A stretch of 64,000 nucleotides of DNA from Hippophae tibetana (lineage: Eukaryota > Streptophyta > Magnoliopsida > Rosales > Elaeagnaceae). The position numbers were made by a program, and so were the translations under genes. The stretch lies in NCBI GenBank assembly GCA_037013495.1, contig CM072812.1:74507840-74571839 (forward strand), read 5' to 3'. Shown one piece after another: positions 1 to 11,893 of this stretch. The first letter of the stretch is position 1. Every line of letters starts with the position of its first letter. The notes under the pieces were generated by a model that was not told where the DNA came from, did not search any database, and saw only the letters and a program-made list of their open reading frames with translations.

Positions 1-150
1 CAAGAAATTTTGCATTTCTTGATTCCCCAAACCTAGTCATATGAGATGGAAAATAAAAACTATATCCCTTAGACCTTTAGTCATATCCAATCAAATACCC
101 ACTAATAGTCCTTAGGTCTAGCTTATTTTCTTGTGGATTATAAATCCTCA
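1..150 (-). pseudogene. Ty1/copia pol fragment (distal part)
   Basis: This stretch is closely similar to 14462-14610 inside the copia element at 11894-18365, where the minus strand encodes the segment between integrase and reverse transcriptase. It runs off the left edge of the window. Its homology breaks at 150, exactly where a TG..CA insertion begins, and resumes at about 1774. The two pieces are therefore one older copia fragment split by a later insertion. No open frame survives. Confidence 0.8.
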
Positions 151-1768
151 TGTTGGTCTTTTTAAGAGAACATGAACATGCAAGTATACATGGTCATAAG
201 TAATAAATGATAAGTAAGATATCGTTCCCACGGATATTTGTTACTAATATTTGTTAAGTACTAATATTGTTTCAACCTAATTTTATCCAAACAATCGAAA
301 GTTTGATAAAGTTTCACTAAACTAATTTTTGAAAAAAATATATAAGAAAATTCTAGGATTGTAGTTTCACCAAATTAATCCACTTGAATCATATTATTTT
401 CTCTTGATTTATGTTCTCGCATTTAATTTTTCAACCAAGAACTCCTAATTTATCCATATGTCTCTTTCAATAACAAATAGACACATCTCGCTAATATAAT
501 TCACTATATTCCTATGAGAATTAAATTTACCAAGATTCATTAAGTTCAAAGTTAAATAGCTACATGTACAATAAAGGTATATTCCTATCCCTTATATATA
601 TATGTTATTCTATCCACGAGCAAAACACAAAAATTCCTTTTCCAAGTTTATTTAAGGTTCAAAGATCAATTGATTAATCTTCCAACAATTAAAAGCATTA
701 AGCACAAATAGAATAAACAAATTAAAAATATCTTATAAATCATTCAAAAATAATTAATCCAAGCTTCATAATGTAAGTTACATGGAAACCCTAGAACGAT
801 AAATTAGTTCATAGCAAATATTGAAATTACAATACGAAAATATTTAGACATTTTAGAGAAATAAAATTAAATGAAAAAAAAGGATTAGAAGTATTTGCTC
901 TTTACGTTCTCTATTTTTCTTAACCTAAACCACAACAAAAGCCAAAAATGGCTTCTGCATGTTCATCCCACACACTCTTCTCTGTATCATAATAATATAA
1001 TATTTATGCCTTCTTCTATCTCAAAAAAATACATCACAAAATATTCTTCAAACAAGCATGAAAAAGAAGGAGATAATCGTGCAAAAAAGGCCAACGATTC
1101 TGGAAATTTAATAGGACACACAGAAGCTTCGGAATGGGCAACAAATGTGGGCATACACAACTTTGGTGGACCACGCCACAGGAGAGTTCCAAAATATGCA
1201 CTGTACGGAACATCTGACCTCCACTCGTAGCTCTCTCGCGTGGGGCATGGAAAGTATGCACGATTTTGGCCATTTGTGGTTTGATCTGACGGTGCGTGAC
1301 AGAGGATGCATCTCAGGGAAAATTAGTTGCGTAGATAGGTGGGCCCTACTCTACATGTCGAACTATGAGATAGATGGACCCCATATCTATGCACCAAATG
1401 GTGAAAATGCTACAGAAATCATATCCACTCTTCCACTTTGCGTTTGTATCGCATTCTCCTGATCTTCACCATTGAATTTCTGATCTGACGGTGCGTGAGG
1501 CGCATGGTACTCCTTCTCTGCGCAGAAAATAATTTTTTTGTTAATTGCATTTAAGCCCTCTTTATTAATTCAAATTAAATTTTAAGCTTTTGTTATTTGC
1601 AATTAAGTCCTTTTTAATTTAAATTGTTTAATTTTCTTTAAAAATATATTTATTAAAAAACTAACAGTAAATAATAATTTAAGAACTTAAAATTAACTAA
1701 AAACATTAAGAACATAACAATTATAATTAATAAATTGGACAGAATAACTCTAACACATAGAGTTATCA
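151..1768. mobile_element. Probable solo LTR, 1618 bp, inside a copia fragment
   Basis: The insertion starts TGTTGG and ends TTATCA (TG..CA) and is flanked on both sides by CCTCA (146-150 and 1769-1773), a perfect 5-bp target duplication. No internal domain or second LTR is visible, so a solo LTR left by LTR-LTR recombination fits best. A less AT-rich block (about 1080-1510) holds two copies of TGATCTGACGGTGCGTGA 200 bp apart (about 1281 and 1481). Near the left end it carries CGTTCCCACGGA, a block also present in the repeats at 2744-4129 (inverted) and 41513-42433. Short open frames at 895-1462 lie inside this element and show no recognisable domain. Confidence 0.75.
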
Positions 1769-1773
1769 CCTCA

Positions 1774-2630
1774 CTTTATACGGGTGTCCCGAAATGTGCA
1801 TATGTTGCAAAATTGATTTCCAACCTTTCCATAATTCAAATGAGGTCTTGGAGACAACCTTGGTTGGAACTTAGTTTAATATATACGTAGCCATCTTTAA
1901 AGCTTCAGTCCACAAGGATTTACGAAGATTGGAGTAGCTCAGCATACTCCGTATCATGTCCAATAAGGTTTGGTTTTTGCTTTCTGCTACACCATTCTAG
2001 TCTGGTGAACCAAGCATAGTGTATTAGGCAACTATCCCATACTCTTGAAAAAACTTAACAAACAGACCTAGCATTTGTCCATTCTTAGTATATCTACCAT
2101 AATATTCACCATAATTATATGATCTCACGAGCTTTATTTACTTTTCACATTGTTTCTTTACTTCAACCTTAAAGCTCTTGAAGTCATCTAATGCTTTTAT
2201 CTTATTATGAAGCATGTATAGATACATATATAGAGAGAAATCATCAATAAAGGTGATAAAAAATTTTTGACCTTGAATGTCCATGTTTGGACAACATATA
2301 TCCACATGTATGATTTCTAATATGCTTGAACTCCTATTGGCACCTTTCTTCAAATTTTTAGTGTGCTTTCCTTTAATGCAATCCACAAATGTCTCAAAAT
2401 TAGTAAAATCTAGAGTACTAAGTATCCCATCATTCACTTATCTTTTAATTCTTTCTATGGAGATATGTCCAAATCTTGTACACCATAATGTAGAAGAGTC
2501 ATCATCAATAATACACCTTTTAGTGTCAGCTTGAATATGTATAGTGTTATGAATGACATTATTTCATAAATTAATGTAGTAAATACCATTAGAAAATACC
2601 ATTTCCAACATAATCAGAAGGTACAAGTCT
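1774..2630 (-). pseudogene. Ty1/copia integrase fragment
   Basis: The minus strand encodes a degenerate copia pre-integrase and integrase core, best preserved at 2138-2437 (residues such as CVDCIKGK-like, DICCP, FITFIDDFS). It parallels 14605-15440 of the copia element at 11894-18365 and has many extra stops and substitutions. Homology fades near 2630. Together with 1-150 it is one decayed element older than the insertion that splits it. Confidence 0.85.
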
Positions 2631-2743
2631 TTATGACTTTATGAAAGTATAGTCATTAGTACATTTTTTTACTTAATATTTATTTGTTTTATTTAATAAA
2701 TAGTATTTTTATGGCCAAAAATATTAAAATATAAACTTTTTAG

Positions 2744-4129
2744 TGATAAGGGGTGAAAATATAATTTTTGGAATTTTTATGGGTTTTTATGAATTTTTAA
2801 CAGAGGACCAATTAGAAGCTACCACGTGTCATGCCACACAAGTAAATGAGCTGATTGGGCAAGCCACGTGGATGCCACACAAGTAGAGATAACGAATCAT
2901 GTTATTCCGCATGTGAGGAGGACAAAATATATGCCACATGTCAGCATGACATTCAATCCGAGTTCGAAAATTGGTCAACCTTTATTACCACGTGTCACCA
3001 CACCATTGCCCTGCACGATCCACCCGTGTGCCACGCTATCCATTTCTGCGAATCACATTGCACCGCTTGTCGTTGACTTAGCAAGCATTGACTCTGATCG
3101 ATTTCCCCTATGACACGTCACTCCCTGATTCATCCAGTGAATTTCTTATACCATGTGTCACACTGTGATTGGTTGAAGCTGTCAGTTTTTCTTGTTTTGA
3201 TAGTAGCGCTTGATCTGAAGTTGATTTGATGGTCCAAATTACACCTGAGCAATATTTAATCCCCTAATCACTTCATAAACCCTAGTGGCCTCCATTAGCA
3301 TAATTTTGGTCAATTTTTGGAGCTAAAAATAGAGAAAATGTGAAAAAATTCAAAAGATGACACAATTTTGGTGGAGATTAATTCTACAATTCAAGAGATT
3401 GATTGTTTTTATTTTTATACTTTTTTATTTATCAATTTTAGGTCTTTATTTATGAAAAATATAAGCTTTATGAACCCAATTTTCACCATGTGATGATTTA
3501 ATATTTTATCCCAATTATAAATTTAATTTAATTATATTATTTAATATGATTTGTATGCTATTAATTGTTTTGCCAACAATTTATCTATAAAGATAGTTAA
3601 ATAGATTTGAGAGAATTATTTAAATTTTTTTCTTGATTAAATAACATGCATAATTTCTAGGTAGATATGTATAATTCATATGTATGAGATCCATAATTGA
3701 TGAACTTAATAAGTAGTATGTAATTTAATTGGCATGAAAGTGTGATTAAATTAATTACTATATGGTGCGTAGTTTACTTTAGAGAGGAATACATGCTTGG
3801 TTAGATTCAATTAACCATGTAATTAATTGATAATTATATTACGAGGATTTTTGCGATTCGCATGTTAGAAAATTGGGAGATTAAGTATTCCTAGATATTT
3901 TCTCATATATCTTTTTAGTTACAAAATTTGATTTAATTAATTATTTCTATTTAAATTTAGTTATTTTAATTTTGCTTCCTTAAAATATAAAAATACAAAA
4001 AAAAATTGATTTTTATTTTTTTTAATTTTAAAAAATTAGTTTCTAATAAAATAATCTTCGTGAAAACGATATTTTCTTATCATTATATTACTTGTTGTGA
4101 TACATATACTAGCGTATTAATTGCACACA
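2744..4129 (-). mobile_element. LTR-like repeat, copy A
   Basis: The segment begins TGATAAGGGG and ends GCACACA. Flanks are TTTAG and TTTTG, which match at four of five bases, so these ends are tentative. From about 3255 to 4129 it is homologous, in inverted orientation, to 41513-42433, including the distinctive blocks around 3290-3400 and 4060-4129. The left third (2820-3180) is richer in GC and has repeated CACGTG/ACACGT-type motifs. No coding domain was seen. An LTR or solo LTR of a large retroelement is the likeliest identity. Confidence 0.45.
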
Positions 4130-4520
4130 TTTTGTGTGCCTTGATTTTTAAATAACTGAAGCAGTAGACATACCCTATAGCCTTGACTTTTAAATAACTG
4201 ATGCCATGGGGCATATCTATGGCTCAGTTTTTAAGAAAATAGAGGCCATAAGCTATGTCTATGACCTTGATTATTGAAGAATGGAGGCTATAGGATATGT
4301 CTATGGGCTCGGTTTTTATATGATCGAGGCCATTGGATTACTCTATGACCATAAATTTAAATAAAAATACAATTATTAATTACAATATTAAAATTCAATA
4401 TAAATTACAACAAATGTATTAATTAAAATATTAAAAATCATATTATATTAAAATTAAAATTGTAATTACATTTGAGAGTTTGTATACTAAAACATAATAA
4501 AACCTTACTAGATAATTCTA
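4130..4520 (+). repeat. CACTA-like subterminal repeat region, copy 1
   Basis: Several imperfect copies of a motif like GAGGCCATAGG, alternating strand sense, are followed by an AT-rich tract. The same order appears inverted at about 18900-19171, where it ends in a CACTACTACAAGAA terminus. Here the terminal CACTA itself is missing, so the element is truncated on the left. Confidence 0.55.
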
Positions 4521-5828
4521 ATATTTACAATGACTATAAAAAATAGCATTACTATTACAAACTGACTCCTTACTATTACAATCATTTATAAATGTACTTC
4601 AAATCAACATAATCAAGTCTACAACGAATTTAGCAGAAGTGTAGAGAAAGGGCAAATACCATAGATGCGGTTAGCAGTAGTTGGTGTACTGGTGTTGGTA
4701 CTCTAGTGTGCTGGTGCTAGTGCATTCGTATACTGATCCTTTTTGTCCCTTATCTATGTTATGTGCAAATAAATACCAAAGTAAAAATCATATGTGATGA
4801 GAAAATCAAATCATTGCAACCATATACAACCCCTCTAGGAACTATATATTTATATATACCAAATAAGTAGAGTTGTAGAAAATAACATCAGTATGTTAGC
4901 AAGTTTTGAAGTAAATAAAGGACATACTGACCTCTATCCTTGGAAAGTTTGCTAGTAAGTTCTTGAATGCCTTTAACTTTGCATGCTCCTCATCCTCCTT
5001 ATGCATGCTAAATCAGTAAGGAATACTAATAATAATAAAACACTAAAAGGAAAGCATATCAAGAAATAACAAGTTTAAGGAACCATTACTAAAAATGTGG
5101 AAACGGGAACAAAGTTGAGTATTTCCTGATCATACAATTGGTTCAATGAAAAACCAATAAAAGCTTCCATATCTTCTTGTTCTTCAAGTTCATAATAACC
5201 CTCAATATACTTTATCTAATGCTCCTGAATAATGAGAGAAATCATATGTAATCTAATAAAATAAATATTCAAATATAATTAAAATTAATAATTTAACTGT
5301 GTAAGAAGGTTTTAGAAACCTCTTCATCTTCCTTTTCAGTAGTAGGCTACAATTCTTCCATGTTAATAACTTCTTCAAAATAATGAGGAGGGTAATTATA
5401 TATATATAACCATAAATTGCTTCGCTGAGTCGTTCCACTAGTTCTTTCTCAATGTTCTGCAAAACATTAAAAAACTCATGAGAAGTAGTAAAAATAACAC
5501 AAAGTTTCTCTACATCATTACATGTTGTAGAGTTAACGACCATATCCAATATAGTAGCCTTTTCCTATCTTCTAGCCTCCCATTTTTTTCCTTTCCTTGG
5601 TTTTGTAATTATTTTCTCCCTGTTACAAGATAGCCAAACAAAATATTAAGTAAAATACACCACCTAAGTTACATTATAATCCAACAAAAGAGCAGTTTAA
5701 TATGCAATACATGTATATTTAATCACAATTGAAACCATTTAAAGGACTTCCATACTTATTGGTTTAAATTTTGAAAGATAAAAACAAAAACAGAGTGAAC
5801 ATAAGAAAGCACAAAGTACTAAGCACTG
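4521..5828. other. No gene seen; AT-rich repeat body
   Basis: No coding domain was found. The text is AT-rich with short frames only. A GGTGTACTGGTGTTGGTAC-like tract near 4680-4730 resembles the complement of the GCACCA minisatellite downstream, so this is probably the interior of the same decayed element. Confidence 0.5.
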
Positions 5829-6305
5829 GAAATTAGTAAATAAATCAAAAGGGAAGATGACCTCTCGGCAATTTGGACTAGGAAATTGAGTGGAATATAA
5901 TGTAATAATTTGAAGAGTTTTACAACACCAGGCACCAACACCAATACCAGTACTAGCACCAAGCACTTAGCCAAGTAACAGTACTAGCACTAATCACTAT
6001 GCTAAGCACCAACACTAGCACTAAGCACCAGCACCTAGCACCAAGCCAAGCACTAGGACCAGCACCAAGCACCAGGCCAAGCACTAGTACTAACACCAGA
6101 ACCATATCCAACACTAGGTCAAATACTAGAAATTAACATATAAATCAAAGTGAAACTGACCTCTCGATAATGGTAATTTGGACCAGGAAGTTGAGTGGAA
6201 TAGAATATGATGATTTGAAGAGTTTGACATGCCAGGCACCAGCACCAGGCATCAAGTACCAGCACCCAGCTAAGCACTAGGACAAGCACCATGCTAAACA
6301 TTGTA
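5829..6305. repeat. Tandem duplication carrying a GCACCA minisatellite
   Basis: A unit of about 300 bp occurs twice (about 5829-6127 and 6128-6305, the second shorter). Each copy starts with an AAATTAG-type stretch, then CCTCTCG, TTGAGTGGAATA and GAAGAGTTT, and ends in an array of imperfect AGCACCAAGCACCAG-type repeats. The array is longest at 5935-6115. The pattern fits internal tandem repeats of a decayed DNA transposon. Confidence 0.75.
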
Positions 6306-7419
6306 AATTAGCATATTACCAAAAAACAATCTTGATGCAGAAGCTTGAAAGTAAAAAAAAAAGGATAGAAATTAATACAATAACATAACTAGAAATTGTT
6401 AAACCACTAATCCTATTTGGATTATAAAATGTATTAGGTTTTGCACGTAGATAACAAAAATAAATTTCAAACAAATAAGTAAATACTATAAAGAGATTTA
6501 TCATACAACTATTAAGGCTTTTAATAAGCTTTAAATTATTAAGTCTAAAAAATATTTAACTTTAATACTATTATATTATATATATATTGTTCTGATTAAT
6601 TAAAAATAATATTGGGTTTGTTAGTAAAAATATAAGAGGTGCCTAATTTAGAAGAAAATTTATGGAAGGTGTGTTTTCATATTATCAAAGATGGAGGTGT
6701 CTAACCTTGTTTGAATGAAGAATAAGAAAATTAGGTAGCCTAATTTTCGTGAATACAGAAAGTTTTGGCATATGAAATGAGAACTTGAAGGCTATAACTA
6801 TGGATTCATTTCTTCATTTTTAATCATCCTAAAAATTAAGAAAAACTTGTATGAGAAGTTTGAGTGAGAATTTTGTGGGAAATTTCTCTTGGACTTGTAA
6901 ATGTTTTTTGTATTTTGGGTGTGTGAGAAAATTATTGAAAGTATAGTTATAAAAACTTTCCACATAGTAAATGTTTTCTCTGGTTGTCTTTTGACAACGA
7001 AAGTAATTTTTCTCCAATTTGGAGTTTCCACTATAATTCTTGTGTTGTGTATTGTTTATTTCTCTATTCTTTGATATTTTGTTAAGAAGGATCTTGTAAG
7101 GAGAAATTTGTGATTATAAATCCAAATTTCATAATATATATATATATATGGATTGAACAGGTATACGGTGTAGATTGGCTACAATCTGTCGAAATAAAAA
7201 AAATAGTCGAAATAAAAACAAATTATGACTAGGTCGACACTAGATAAAAGCAAATGATGTACGTAATATATATATATATATATAGATTTATTTGTAAGGT
7301 GTAAAATATATAAAGATTTTAATAATATGATAATTTTGGTATTTTTTATTAATGAATCTTTAATAATTAGAACACAATAGATTAAATATTAATATCAAAT
7401 TGAAATTATACCAAGTAAT
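6306..7419. other. No gene seen; AT-rich with (TA)n microsatellites
   Basis: Short frames only, none with a recognisable domain. TA-dinucleotide runs lie near 7134-7150 and 7267-7284. Confidence 0.6.
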
Positions 7420-8030
7420 TATTAGTAAATTTATTTGATATTTTTATCTTTATATAGCTTCTTTTTTATTATATTTTTACATATTTAAATTAAATAATTT
7501 TATGTGTGATCATAATTATTTGATTTGATTATTAAATTTCAAAGAATCTATTTTTATTGAACATGCGCTCAATCATTTTGCTCTAAATTTACTAATTGAT
7601 TTGATTTAAGTAATATATGTTTTGAATTATCTAGTTAGGATTATTTATTATTAAATCTGTTCTAGAATACACACATAAACTTGTGTTTTTGTGTTAATCT
7701 TTTTTGCAGTTGATTCGTGAATGTATCTATTGATGAGTAGTTTATTGGAACATTGGTTTGGATATTTCTCATGCTAATATTAGAAATTGTGAAAGAAAAG
7801 CAAGGGCTCATAAGTAAGGTACGTTGGACAGTATCCTAAAGAGAATAGCATAAGATCAAGTTTGTACATGAACATTTGGTTTTTATAGTGAACAGTTATG
7901 TGAACCGATAAGATGGTGGTTTCCCTCTTAACTCATGGTTATGGCATGACCGTTTTATTTATATTATTAAATTATAAATTTATGAAAGTTAAAAATAACT
8001 TATTCACCCCTCTAGATTAATTAGATAAAC
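7420..8030 (+). repeat. Dispersed repeat C, copy 1
   Basis: About 600 bp homologous along its length to 39690-40370 in the same orientation. Shared blocks include ATTTCAAAGAA, a CTAGTTAGGAT block and a TTCACCCCTC end. The family is not identified. The second copy lies beside a SIRE-like gag relic, which suggests the leader or LTR-adjacent part of an LTR retrotransposon. Confidence 0.6.
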
Positions 8031-8212
8031 CTAATGCAGACGATAGAAAGTCCTTACCGATTTACAATACAAATAAATCAAGATACACCCTCCTCAGCCA
8101 CTCAAGAAAGATTGATAATATTATCAACTCGTATACAAAGAAGGCATTGAACTTCAGAGCAATGACAAGCAAAACTGAATATACTTTTTTGATACAATCT
8201 AGAAAAGCCCCT

Positions 8213-8415
8213 TGTAAGAAATGATTTTATTGATTTGAATAAATGAATGTTTACAACTTATTTATACAAAAGAAAAGCAAAATTGTAATAATTAAAATAA
8301 ACACAATTATGGAGGGGTATGTTCTTGGACAACCTGTTCCTCTCCACCAATCTATTGGTGGCTGTTTCCAACTGGTGTGTTGGTTGTCACCAGCTGGATC
8401 TCGAGTTCTTTAACA
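8213..8415 (-). mobile_element. LTR of copia deletion derivative
   Basis: The segment begins TGTAAGAA and ends TTTAACA. Immediately to the right lies CCCCCTCAAG, the complement of a copia polypurine tract (8416-8427). On the minus strand this is the 3' LTR of a small-LTR copia element. The partner LTR (9752-9781) is recognisable only over its first 30 bases. Confidence 0.7.
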
Positions 8416-8419
8416 TTCC

Positions 8420-9163
8420 CCCTCAAGTTGGAATATATGTTAATTATTCCCAACTTGTTAAGTGAGCTCGAGAACTGTGGAAAACTCAGGGATTTGGTAA
8501 ATATATCTGTTGGTTGTTCTAATGTAGAGATATGATACGTCTTGATGATTCCAACTTGAATCTTTTCTCTTACTAGATGACAATTGATCTCTATGTGTTT
8601 GGTTCGTTCATGAAACACTGGATTTGATGTAATGTGAAAGGATGCTTTTATTGATATTCTTTTAGTTCCCTTTTGGCATTTCCTCCACAATATGGAAGAG
8701 GACATAATGCATCGCGACTATCCTATAGGCTTTTCAACTTGGTGTAGTATTCTCCAATGCTCACACATTTTTGTATGCAATCATGGATCTCTTGATCAAT
8801 GTGAAATAGGTGCACGTTGTTGGTGTGTGAAAAGCGTTCCTTCAATTCTTCCCATAACTTATATACAGTATCATTATGCATGACACTTTCTGCAATTTTA
8901 GACGATATGGTATTGAGAATCCATCCTTTAACAAGAATGTTGCAGCGAGTCCATTGTTTGATTTCTGCTTCAAAGTTCATTGATGGCCTTTTGATTGTAC
9001 CGTCAATAAATCCTTCTTTGTTTTTGGTGATGAGAGCCATGAGCATCGCATGACTCCAAATATGATAATTTTCTTGATTTAAGGATTGAGCTACTAAAAC
9101 CATGCCTACTTGGTCTGAGTTGTGTAGATATAATGAATGGCTAGGGTCATCATACCATTTCAT
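8420..9163 (-). pseudogene. Copia gag joined directly to RNase H C-terminus
   Basis: Minus strand. From 9163 down to about 8655 it encodes a copia gag of the UBN2 type, opening with a DPSHSLYLHNSDQ-like motif and containing GFIDGTIKRP. From about 8650 to 8420 it encodes the end of copia RNase H, with [16 protein letters not shown] and DIFTKSL. Everything between gag and this end (zinc knuckle, protease, integrase, reverse transcriptase, most of RNase H) is missing, so the element is an internal deletion derivative. A stop and a frame change lie near the junction. Confidence 0.85.
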
Positions 9164-9781
9164 TAAAGTATGGTTGGCATTGGTAGTTGTAGAAATTATT
9201 GTTGAGTAAAAAAAATTCGAAAGAATGGGATAGGATTTAGTGTGTTTTAGACAACAATGATTGTTTATGAAGCAAATAATGAACTGAAATATGCTTTATT
9301 TTATAGAAAATGAATCAAGGATTATAGAACCAGAAATTTCAGCCGAAGAATCGGTCAGAAAGTTGGTGAACCGGCGTCTGGAGTGGCTAAAACGACAACT
9401 ACAACGCTGGAGCACTGAACCGGATGGAAAACCAAACCGGCTAAAGACCAAACTAGAACGAATGATGCATTGTTTGCTTCGGAGGCACTCTGAACGACAT
9501 GTTGTTTGAGTCGTCTTCCTCAACACGAGCGCGTGTAACTCCGACAATGTACATGTGAGCGCGTGGGTTGATGGTTTGGCTTAAAATTAATTGAAAATTG
9601 ATCGGAATTTTCTGAATATTATAATGGGATGAAATTGAAATTATTTTTGTGAATAGAAATTGGTTTTGGAAAGAAACAAAATTTGAAAAGAAGAAAAAAG
9701 AAACTGTGGGAACTGGTTTTTCAGAGAATTACTTCATGAGCTCTGATACCATGTAAGAATAGGTAAAATCCCATTGATTTG
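9164..9781 (-). mobile_element. Leader, primer site and truncated LTR of the copia derivative
   Basis: On the minus strand, TGGTATCAGAGC (complement of 9740-9751, with flanking bases) is the initiator-methionine tRNA primer site. It directly abuts TGTAAGAATAGG at 9752, the same start as the LTR at 8213. Similarity to that LTR stops near 9781. The 570-bp leader between primer site and gag is less AT-rich than its surroundings and holds the frames at 9291-9547, which I treat as non-coding leader. Confidence 0.75.
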
Positions 9782-10096
9782 TAGCCTGAAGGATGGGAAA
9801 CATAGTTTCTTTGTTTTACCAGAGCCATTGTCCTTCCCACCTGATGCTCTAAAGGGTATTTATCCTATGATTACATTTTTGCTTGTTTATTTGCAAGTTA
9901 CTACCCACTCTCTTTCATGGCATATAATAGATCTCTATAAGTCATCTTTGAAAATGTAACTAGGCCTTTCATGGCATATAGCTTTTTGATAAGAAGGTTT
10001 ATTATATAGCTTTGGATTGTCGCTGCAAAAATCTACGGATTGAACAACGTTTGTTTTTCCCATATCAGACAAGGAATGGACTTTTTGATTTATAGG
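9782..10096 (+). other. Unassigned, exon-like start
   Basis: Just right of the truncated LTR, 9782-9856 reads in one frame as LKDGKHSFFVLPEPLSFPP and ends beside a GGTATT that could be a donor site. It looks like host coding sequence, but I do not recognise the family. The rest shows nothing. Confidence 0.25.
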
Positions 10097-10785
10097 CACT
10101 ACTACAAAAATGGGCTTTAATCTCGATTCACGCTTTGAACCGACTTAAAAATTTTTTTATACATATTTTACTCATTTTTTACTTAGATTACTTAAGAACC
10201 TATATTCAATGACATATAAATTTATATAATAATTTTGTGATTATTAAGGTTTTTTTTAATAAATGCACTACTTCAAATCACAAATATTTTAATGAGCATC
10301 ATATTGTTGAATCATGTCTTTCCCATTTCATAATACTTATACAAAACCTACATAATAAAAATAATAACATACATATAATAAATTTATACACATAATATAG
10401 AAAAAAATAACCAAAGTGAATAATAAGTACATAGGATTAATAGAAATACTTACAAGAGATGAAGAAAAAAAATGGTGTTTTGTAAGTGAGAAAATAGGTA
10501 TAAAAAATTTGAGTATTTCGCTTTAAAAAGTAGGGGATCTGGAAGATAATCTAGGGAGGAAGAAAACCCACTAAGCGATGCTGGAATTGGTGGTCATAGG
10601 TGACCAAAAAATGAGAAAGAGTGGAGGACCGATGTTATGTCCACGTGTAGCGTCGGTTCAACACGTCAACCAACTCTATACGTAGCGTCGATTCTTCACC
10701 GAACTAACTTTAAATTCATTATAAGTCAGTTTTCTCCAAAAACTGGCTTTATATATCAACTTAAATGCCACATTTTGTAGTACTG
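10097..10785 (+). mobile_element. Non-autonomous CACTA element, copy 1
   Basis: Starts CACTACTACAAAAATGGGC and ends TTTTGTAGTACTG, a TIR with one changed base. Subterminal AACCGACTT-type motifs lie near both ends. It is homologous through its core (about 10520-10640) to the element at 20155-20876 and in the same orientation. The 3-bp flanks AGG and ATG do not match fully. No transposase frame is present. Confidence 0.8.
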
Positions 10786-11641
10786 ATGGATGATTGATTA
10801 TTATATGGATTGTCTGAAACTATGATTTAAAATTTGGTGTGGAACTTTCCTGTGAGCTAGCTTGTACACATAAATTGCTTTCATTATTCTGAAGGGTTTT
10901 CCCCTTTTAATGGATTACTCAATTGTATTTCACTTATTTATCATTTCAAGGACCAATGATGGTAATCAAGTCATACAGTTTCATTATTTCTAATATGACT
11001 TACTAATGTTTTGTAGTACTAATTGGCACAAGTAATTATTACTCAAGAACTTGAACACAACTTTTAAATGGCTTCATCTACTATCATATGGGACATTCAG
11101 CCCTGGCAGGACTTGAAGGTAATCAATAGGATACTCATCAAGGTGTTAAGTGAAAATATTGTTAAATCTATTTCTTATTTGAGAGGTAAAAACAATGTAA
11201 AACTTATTGAGTTTGAAGTCTCTTTTTTAATTGAATGATAAGTTTCGAATAAGGAGAATCACTTATATCCTATTTTACTTGATTCTTCACCTAAAAATTT
11301 AAACAGTTAAAAGTTGCAGCTGATTCTAATCCTCAGATTAGGATTTCCGTGTAGGCACTAATAGATTCTACATCTTCTGAGAACAGCCTTAGGGACAAGG
11401 TTGGTGTTAGAATGGTAGCTTGACTGCTCAAGTTATTTTTATTATACACTGTGTTTATGGTTCATTTGTCCTCCTTATACATGTTTCATAGGAATTACAG
11501 GTGCGTGGTTTTTTGTTATCAGATTTAGAATTGTTAATGATCTCTTTTAAAGCAACGAATCTTAAGTTATTCTTTGGATCTCTGTCTGAATTATGTCTCT
11601 TGACTACTTAATTACTATTTCCTGTCTGATGTTTGCAATCC
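10786..11641. other. No clear gene; one exon-like stretch
   Basis: An ATG-led stretch at 11069-11118 (MASSTIIWDIQPWQDLK) is followed by GGTAATC, resembling an exon end with a donor site, but it has no recognised family. The remainder looks intronic or intergenic. Confidence 0.3.
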
Positions 11642-11760
11642 AGGTGATATATATTGATCCAACAACAGGCGCACTTTGCTATGGTGTGAAGGTAGGATTT
11701 GATGTTTTCAAATCTAAAAGTGAAGCTTTAGAAATCATTTCTTTGGGGAAAAAGGTAGCT
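11642..11760 (+). pseudogene. SAC9-like phosphoinositide phosphatase exon fragment
   Basis: After an acceptor-like CAATCCAG, the frame reads VIYIDPTTGALCYGVK and continues GFDVFKSKSEALEII. I recognise this as resembling the N-terminal exon of plant SAC9-type SAC-domain phosphatases. No SAC catalytic domain or neighbouring SAC9 exons are visible. After residue II the match stops and the frame ends at 11787. It sits about 140 bp upstream of the GRAM-like exon once the copia insertion is discounted. The family call rests on memory of the motif only; an unrelated exon is possible. Confidence 0.45.
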
Positions 11761-11893
11761 GTAATGTTTGAAAATTGTTTATCTTAAAATTCTGATTTAA
11801 ACTTCTTCTTCTTCTTCTTTTTTCTTCTTTTTTTTTAAATGTAACCAGTCATGTTAGTAGTTTATCTTATTCTAACTGTTTTTATGGCAGTAC

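Noticed and set aside
5935..6115. CRISPR-like spaced repeats
   Set aside because: Repeats are contiguous and imperfect without unique spacers, in a plant genome. It is a minisatellite.
9291..9547. Overlapping frames on both strands with Arg- and Ser-rich text
   Set aside because: Lie in the leader of a copia derivative between primer site and gag. No domain.
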